Assembly (NCBI GenBank): GCA_036345935.2
Contig: JADWOT020001419.1
Span: 124,001 to 188,000 of the forward strand
DNA length: 64,000 nt
Reading direction: 5' to 3'
Origin: Taenia hydatigena
Taxonomy: Eukaryota; Platyhelminthes; Cestoda; Cyclophyllidea; Taeniidae
Shown here piece after piece: positions 58,903 to 64,000 of the stretch (positions within the stretch are counted from its first letter, which is position 1; the number at the start of each line of letters is the position of its first letter). The notes below the pieces were generated by a model. The model had not been told where the DNA came from and ran no database searches. It was given only the letters and a program-made list of their open reading frames with translations. Both the position numbers and the translations under genes were made by a program.

Positions 58903-59078
58903 CTGAAGCAAAGAAAATAGACGTGAAATGAGATTCGATTCCACTAGATTAGCAACTTTCCACACAAGTTTTTATCATTTGCCCTAAACCAAGTTTTATT
59001 TAATTTGAAGCATTTTATTGATTCACGATCTGACACATTATTGCCATACACAAGATGCGTATTCATGCATAGGGGCAC

Positions 59079-59264
59079 ATGCATGGATTCATATGTACAT
59101 TAATGCAAGTGAAAATAGAAGTTTATCTTAAAATTGAGAATGTCCGAGGCATAAGATGGGGCCTCCAAATGGCTCCATGTACAGGTAGCAAACGTGAATA
59201 TCCATTTTGGCGAAGAGGAAAGCAAAATGCGTTGGATTTTATCACTGAGGTTTCCGTGATTTGA
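59079..59264 (+). CDS. Candidate exon, basic segment
   Basis: The plus frame contains 'VKIEVYLKIENVRGIRWGLQ' and 'GSKREYPFWRRGKQNALDFI', then TE before GTTTCC, a poor donor. Composition is protein-like and the opposite strand is not open. It lies just upstream of, and opposite to, the gene at 57380-58902. No domain is recognised. Confidence 0.28.
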   Translation: MHGFICTLMQVKIEVYLKIENVRGIRWGLQMAPCTGSKREYPFWRRGKQNALDFITEVSVI

Positions 59265-61247
59265 GTGAGTATGCACGTCGACTTTCTCGATCTGTCCTCA
59301 GCCTTACATGCGATTAAAACGGAGGTGAGCGATCGTCAAGTGTTTAAGCGAAACCATGGCTACGCAAAGGCTTATTTTAAGTTCACCGCACCTCCTCTAC
59401 TACTTCGTCCTGCTTCTTAATGGTGGGTTATGCTCTAAGTTCAAATTGTTAGCAATGAATAAGTTGTTTGCTGAGTTTGTCAAAAAACTTTGTTTTGGCA
59501 TGCTTTTATCGATTTCAATAGCAACCTTTTGAGCAAAGCAAAACCTGTTTTAATAATCTAAAAATCATGGAAATGAGGCGCAAACTTCTAAGCTGCAATA
59601 GCAAGCAGCCGAAAACTTGTTTTTTTTTGGAAAGGATGTTTGACCCTCCTGCTTGCTTTGAATCAGTGGTTCTGTCCAGCATAATGCTGTCATCGACGGG
59701 CGCAATGTGGTGCATGGGGTTTAGAATTTAATGGGCTAAGACTACCCGCCTCAGAGGCTTAGCAAAAGCAGAGCTCATAAGCCGTCTGATTACCTACATC
59801 TTCACAGTGTTAAATTCACAATTGATGGCAGTCTTCGAATTAGTTGTAAAAAACAAAAAGCAATAGCACACTAGCGTTGTGTGCCACGTCTGTGGTGACG
59901 AGTGGGAGAGAATGAGGGATTGGAATGGCGAGTGTTAACTATAAGTTGAGTCAGCTTAAAGACAACTTGGTTTTTTTTGAGTGAAAGCGGATTTACATAC
60001 GAATCCTACCTTAAGATTTTATCAAGCCTAATCTTGGAGCACACGCATCACCTAAACTTGAGTAGCATATCATATTGGTGATTGACCACCTCAGTAGTTG
60101 ACGAATGAAAAAGGAAAAGCGCATCTGTCCCGTGAGAGTACCACGAGGCGCCAGATCCGAAAGTCTAGAGTGTCATTTTTGTAGCATGTGCGGAGTCAAG
60201 GCCTGGTAGCACAGAAATGCCTTTTAATGTGGTGCTAACAAAGTGTAGGAAAAGGGCCTAAATTTAAATGAGGAACTACAGCGGGTAACTGGTTTTTATC
60301 CGCTGTGAGCCTTACTGTTAACAGATGTGCTGAACAGATGTGCTGAAGTGGGTCATAACCCTGAGGATAGGTTTTAGAAGTCCCTGAGTTCTGCATCCAC
60401 CGTCTAGAGGGGAAAATTATAGACCAGGTTAGGTTGCACATTTGTTAGACCAAAATCTAAAGAGGAAAGCAGCGCTAAAAGCAGAAACATCAGGTAGATA
60501 GTGTAGAAGCGGCGCAGAGACAGACACCTACATGTATATTTGGGGGGTGATGGCGTCTAGTTTCTCGGATTTGGGCTTGATTAGTGTCATAATTTGCGAA
60601 ACCGCTAGTGGCTTAGAGAGCATTAAGCAGAGGGTATAGTGCTAGGTGCAGCCAAATTGACACCTGTCCTGTGTATGAAACCATTAACCACTGGTCTGGT
60701 AAAGACCTGATCTCTCAGTTGTGGCAGCCAACAGTAAAGATGCCTGTGCATCGTCGAATTTGACCGCGATGGATGATTGTGGGTGCTATTGCACACATTT
60801 ATTTCGCACTTTCTAAATACGTTTTCAGCCGGACTGTGCATGATAAATAATCAACGAAATCGCCTCACCTAGCTTCTACAAAAAATCACTTTATTCAAAG
60901 ATGCCATAAGAGTTTCATCAATAACGACAGATACAAATGATTTAATTAGTACTGTAAATTTTCTCGACTTTCATCAAAGCTGTAATTTGGTATATCTCAT
61001 TGTATTAGGTACAGAGTAGTCACCTTGTGTGATTTCACAACTTTTTGCAGAAACCAGAAATGAGTAACTCCTATAAGCTCAACTTTTGTAAGGTAAATTT
61101 GTGCTGCGTTTCCGACTTGAAAAGACTTGAAAATTGTTTTACTAATGGTTAAACTTTGGAGAGTGCCCTGTATACCCTTGAAAAGTTATGAAATAGTCAT
61201 AATGTAGAACTGATGACGCATATGTTGTGGGGCCGAATTAATTAAGC
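59265..61247. other. No confirmed gene
   Basis: Minus frames at 59515-59715, 60235-60441 and 60623-60841 are unsupported. A perfect short tandem duplication 'agatgtgctgaac/agatgtgctgaag' sits at about 60322-60347. Confidence 0.35.
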
Positions 61248-61442
61248 ATGACTAAAGCAAACTGGAGTCCTCTATTTAAACAAAGTGCAGCTCCAAGTCC
61301 ATCGCCTTTAACGCTGGATATCGGGACTTCACCTAACGTGGCCTTTGCGAGGGTATCACGTGATTTATGGAAGTGTAAAACACCTTCCCAATTACTAAGT
61401 TTAGCCATGAAACGCATGCATGCGGTCATGGTCTTAGCCTGA
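61248..61442 (+). CDS. Uncharacterised small ORF, 64 residues
   Basis: From ATG 61248 to TGA the frame reads MTKANWSPLFKQSAAPSPSP, 'LTLDIGTSPNVAFARVSRDL' and 'KTPSQLLSLAMKRMH'. Ser/Pro-rich followed by a basic helix is protein-like. The minus strand is also open for 77 codons over the same bases, so the coding strand is not certain. No splice sites are assigned. Confidence 0.27.
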   Translation: MTKANWSPLFKQSAAPSPSPLTLDIGTSPNVAFARVSRDLWKCKTPSQLLSLAMKRMHAVMVLA

Positions 61443-63439
61443 TGCAGCCTTACACTAGTCAACAGTTGCAATACTGGACTATTTAAACGAGCGACGATCG
61501 ATCCTGTAGCAATAGTGGAATCATGGCCTTCCTTTAATACTACTTTGTCTTCCTCTTCTTCGTGGACTTTGTCCTTGCAATTATCGGCCTTCTAGTACAT
61601 GCATGAATTGTTCTATTTCAATTCCTAGAACTAGTAGCAGTTTGAGCAATTAAAAGGTCGTAGAGAATACCTGAGCGTGCCTGACTAAAATTCGTTTGTG
61701 CTCCATCAGCTCTTCTGCATATTTTAACGACAACATGTCAGCCATCACTTCCAATGTGCATTTTCTCAATTTCTATTTCTCTGTTAATTTATGGCATCTC
61801 TGTTTCACCCAGGCTAACAATTCACGTTTCATCAACCAGCTGAAATCATGTGAGTCAGGACTAATTTCCCTATGAACGCCTTAAATTTTAGGCTCTGTTT
61901 TAGCATTATGTCAGAATCATAAATCGATGGTTTCTTCCTAGTTCGTGATATTATTTAGGCCTTTTTATACAGGAATTGGATATCTTTCTAAGTAAATTAC
62001 ATGTCTTTAGCAGCAGATGGGGAACTGGAATGATTCCCGCATATGGATATAATTTATTCGCCGCCAAAAATGCCACTACACGCCGTTTTTCAGTTGTAAA
62101 GGATATGATTAATGCTCCCTCTTCGCTGTACAGTCGCTGGTGCGCCAAAAGACTTAGCACTCTTTCATCATAAAGCTTGCTGCACAATTTGATAAGGTGT
62201 GATTAATTTAGCACTCCTTGGATGAGGTGGAGAAATGCAGTGAAGGCGAACGCTCGCGGTGTTGCGTCCTTGGTGGGACTGCAGGTGTCACGAGATGGAT
62301 TCTTTCCTCGTCTCTTTTCTCGGGCGCGAGTGCAGCTGAGGTCTTGGTGACTCTGTTGCCTTGTAGGAGGTACAGTAAGTGTTCACTATCTTCTTACCAA
62401 CGTTGCATGCATTTGATGCGTTGATTAATGCAGAGTTGCCTAATGTCATCTCTTGAACGCGTTTTCCTTATTTGTTTGTTATAATTGGCTGATGTGAAGT
62501 GCTATAAGCATATTGGGTGAGATTGGAGAAGTGAAACACACGTAGGGGTGGTCTTGGTGAATAAATGCATTTTTTTATGCAAACGAGCTTTTGATGAAAA
62601 AAACAATGGAGTATCTAAGCTGTTGTGAGTCCTTTGAAAAGAGGATGGGTGAAGTCATATTTTGAGGGTTCACCCGTTTTCCGTGGCGTACTCTGTGAAT
62701 CGGTCATTTGGTGGCCTCCTTAGCTAGATGTTGCATGCATTGGACACGAGCTAGCCGATGAACACGCAGGGCCGCGGTGTCCCTTTTGCAACTTCGTGGC
62801 CTATTTTTCATCTGTGGAGCGCCACAACAGTAGTCTCTATTGTGATTTTTTCATTTCCTTCCATGCATCTCCGTTGGATTCTAGTAGTGTTGTCATTGGC
62901 ATTCAGTGTTTTCGAATTGTTAATGATTCATAAGGCACTAGTGCCCATCACAATTCATTTGTTAGGTTGAGTTGGCACAACTGATTGTCTGTGTGGTTTG
63001 GCCCAAGTTAGTACTCTGCAGCGAAGATGGCAGCAAGACGTATGAACTGCACGTGAGAAAACATTACGTTCGTGTCATCGTGGTATCTCAGTGGGGAGGT
63101 AGAACTTGTCCTTGTAAATTCACAGAGGCGAGTTGGTGGCGAATGCACTAACGAGGCTGATCAGAAGTGTTTTTGACGTTAATTCTCTTACAGGCTCTGC
63201 CTCAAAGGAATGAAGTAAAAACTTGCATCTGATTCGCATATAGTGGGGGCGTTACTCAGAAATGTTGGGCTAGTCTTTGTCATGAGCTCAGCAAGGCGAA
63301 TGCAAATACCGATTTCATTGCAGTGCTTTGACATTATAATAATTCATTTTTGATTTAATGGCTACCCTTCAGCGCCTGATTGTAAGTTTTTCCATCTATC
63401 CCGCTGTCATTTTCACTAACCGCCTTTATACCTCGTTAA
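61443..63439. other. No recognised gene
   Basis: Frames at 61951-62187 (minus), 62218-62424 and 62758-62970 (plus) lack motifs. Nothing is supported. Confidence 0.45.
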
Positions 63440-64000
63440 TCAGTAACATCGATTTTTACCGTTGTTCCCGCTTTCCTAACAGACAAGGAGTGCAATGCGA
63501 CAAAGGTGGTGGCCGACACATGACGATTGAAGCGACACGTCTTGACAACTTTGAGCTTCCTGCTGCAATATTATCACCGAGACCGTCAACTTGGAATAGC
63601 CGCCAACAGTCTCCTCGACGTTCCAATCACTTTCTGCTGCTGCAGTGCTGCACTTAGCGCTGGCGCGGGTGACGCCTCCTGTGTGGAGGCGCAGAAGCAC
63701 CGCATCCTTGACCTCGCCCTTCCCATTGTGCGTCTATTTCGCCAAATTCCTCATTCCACTGATAGCCCTCGCCCGCCAACTGTACTTCTTTGCACTCCTT
63801 TTGTATTAGGTGGTAGCGTACATCCATGGCAGCGTTGATGAGTGGCAGGCAGATGGTACCACCGACTTGCTGATTACTTTTGTCGCTTCTGAAATCGAAG
63901 GCACCAATGCTGGTGGTTGTGGTGCCACTGCTGTTGCCTTTGTGCCTTCCGTTGAGGCTATGAATTTGGTGGCGTGGCAGTTCGTCGGTGTGATATGGAG
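63440..64000 (-). repeat. Dispersed element R2, copy C, cut by the window end
   Basis: Matches 49130-49790 in the opposite orientation. Landmarks on the plus strand are 'tttcctaacagacaaggag' (63472-63490), 'gacaaaggtggtggccgaca' (63499-63518), 'gaaatcgaaggcaccaatgc' (63892-63911) and 'ttgaggctatgaatttggtg' (63953-63972). The 49-kb copy has these in reverse complement with small changes. All frames are shared, for example 'RLFRQIPHSTDS' here against RLFDQIPHSIDD there. The element continues beyond 64000. Confidence 0.75.

Noticed and set aside
1..64000. CRISPR arrays, operons, Shine-Dalgarno sites, prophage or plasmid functions
   Set aside because: Nothing of this kind is seen; gene structure is eukaryotic throughout.

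Overview
The window looks like nuclear DNA of a small-intron metazoan; my best guess is a parasitic flatworm such as a tapeworm. Reasons: coding sequence is cut into short exons by GT-AG introns, several of them tiny (36, 47, 64 and 104 nt by my models); the recognisable proteins and RNAs are eukaryotic (F-box, RRM, an AIMP1/EMAPII tRNA-binding domain, histones H2A/H2B, a tRNA-Arg); and no long prokaryote-style ORFs occur (longest 260 codons). The flatworm placement rests mainly on intron size and is an inference.

Layout. 0.2-0.9 kb: copy 1 of a dispersed repeat carrying a truncated tRNA-Trp-like sequence. 2.3-2.6 kb: possible bc1-complex subunit 7 remnant. 3.5-5.1 kb (+): two phase-compatible exons of an AIMP1-like protein; I could not find the rest. 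7.2-8.1 kb (-): three well-spliced exons ending an unidentified gene. 9.4-12.2 kb: a terminal exon on the minus strand, then a plus-strand gene with a Cys pair. 16.1 kb: Ty3/gypsy-type reverse transcriptase fragment. 19.2-19.7 kb (-): non-LTR endonuclease remnants. 19.95-21.05 kb (+): the best gene here, a 294-residue F-box protein in three exons. 22.3-23.05 kb: repeat copy 2 with the same damaged tRNA-Trp. 24.6-25.6 kb: CUB-like exon and ORFs. 27.4-28.7 kb: converging H2B and H2A pseudogenes.

31.6-33 kb (-), 48.1-49.8 kb (+) and 63.4-64 kb (-) hold three copies of one element at least 1.4-1.6 kb long. 34.3 kb: tRNA-Arg(UCG). 36.2-37.4 kb: degenerate tandem array with a period near 175 bp. 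37.9-38.4 and 55.0-55.5 kb: a fourth repeat family, direct orientation. 42.0-43.4 kb (+): RRM-type RNA-binding protein gene. 46.0-46.4 kb (-): coding-like frame with internal stops, probably a pseudogene. 57.4-58.9 kb (-): five-exon gene with a 36-nt intron and a CPMC motif.

The genes do not form an obvious pathway. They are unrelated single genes and exon sets scattered in repeat-rich, decayed DNA. Exon boundaries come from reading splice signals and phase by eye; transcript evidence would be needed to confirm them.
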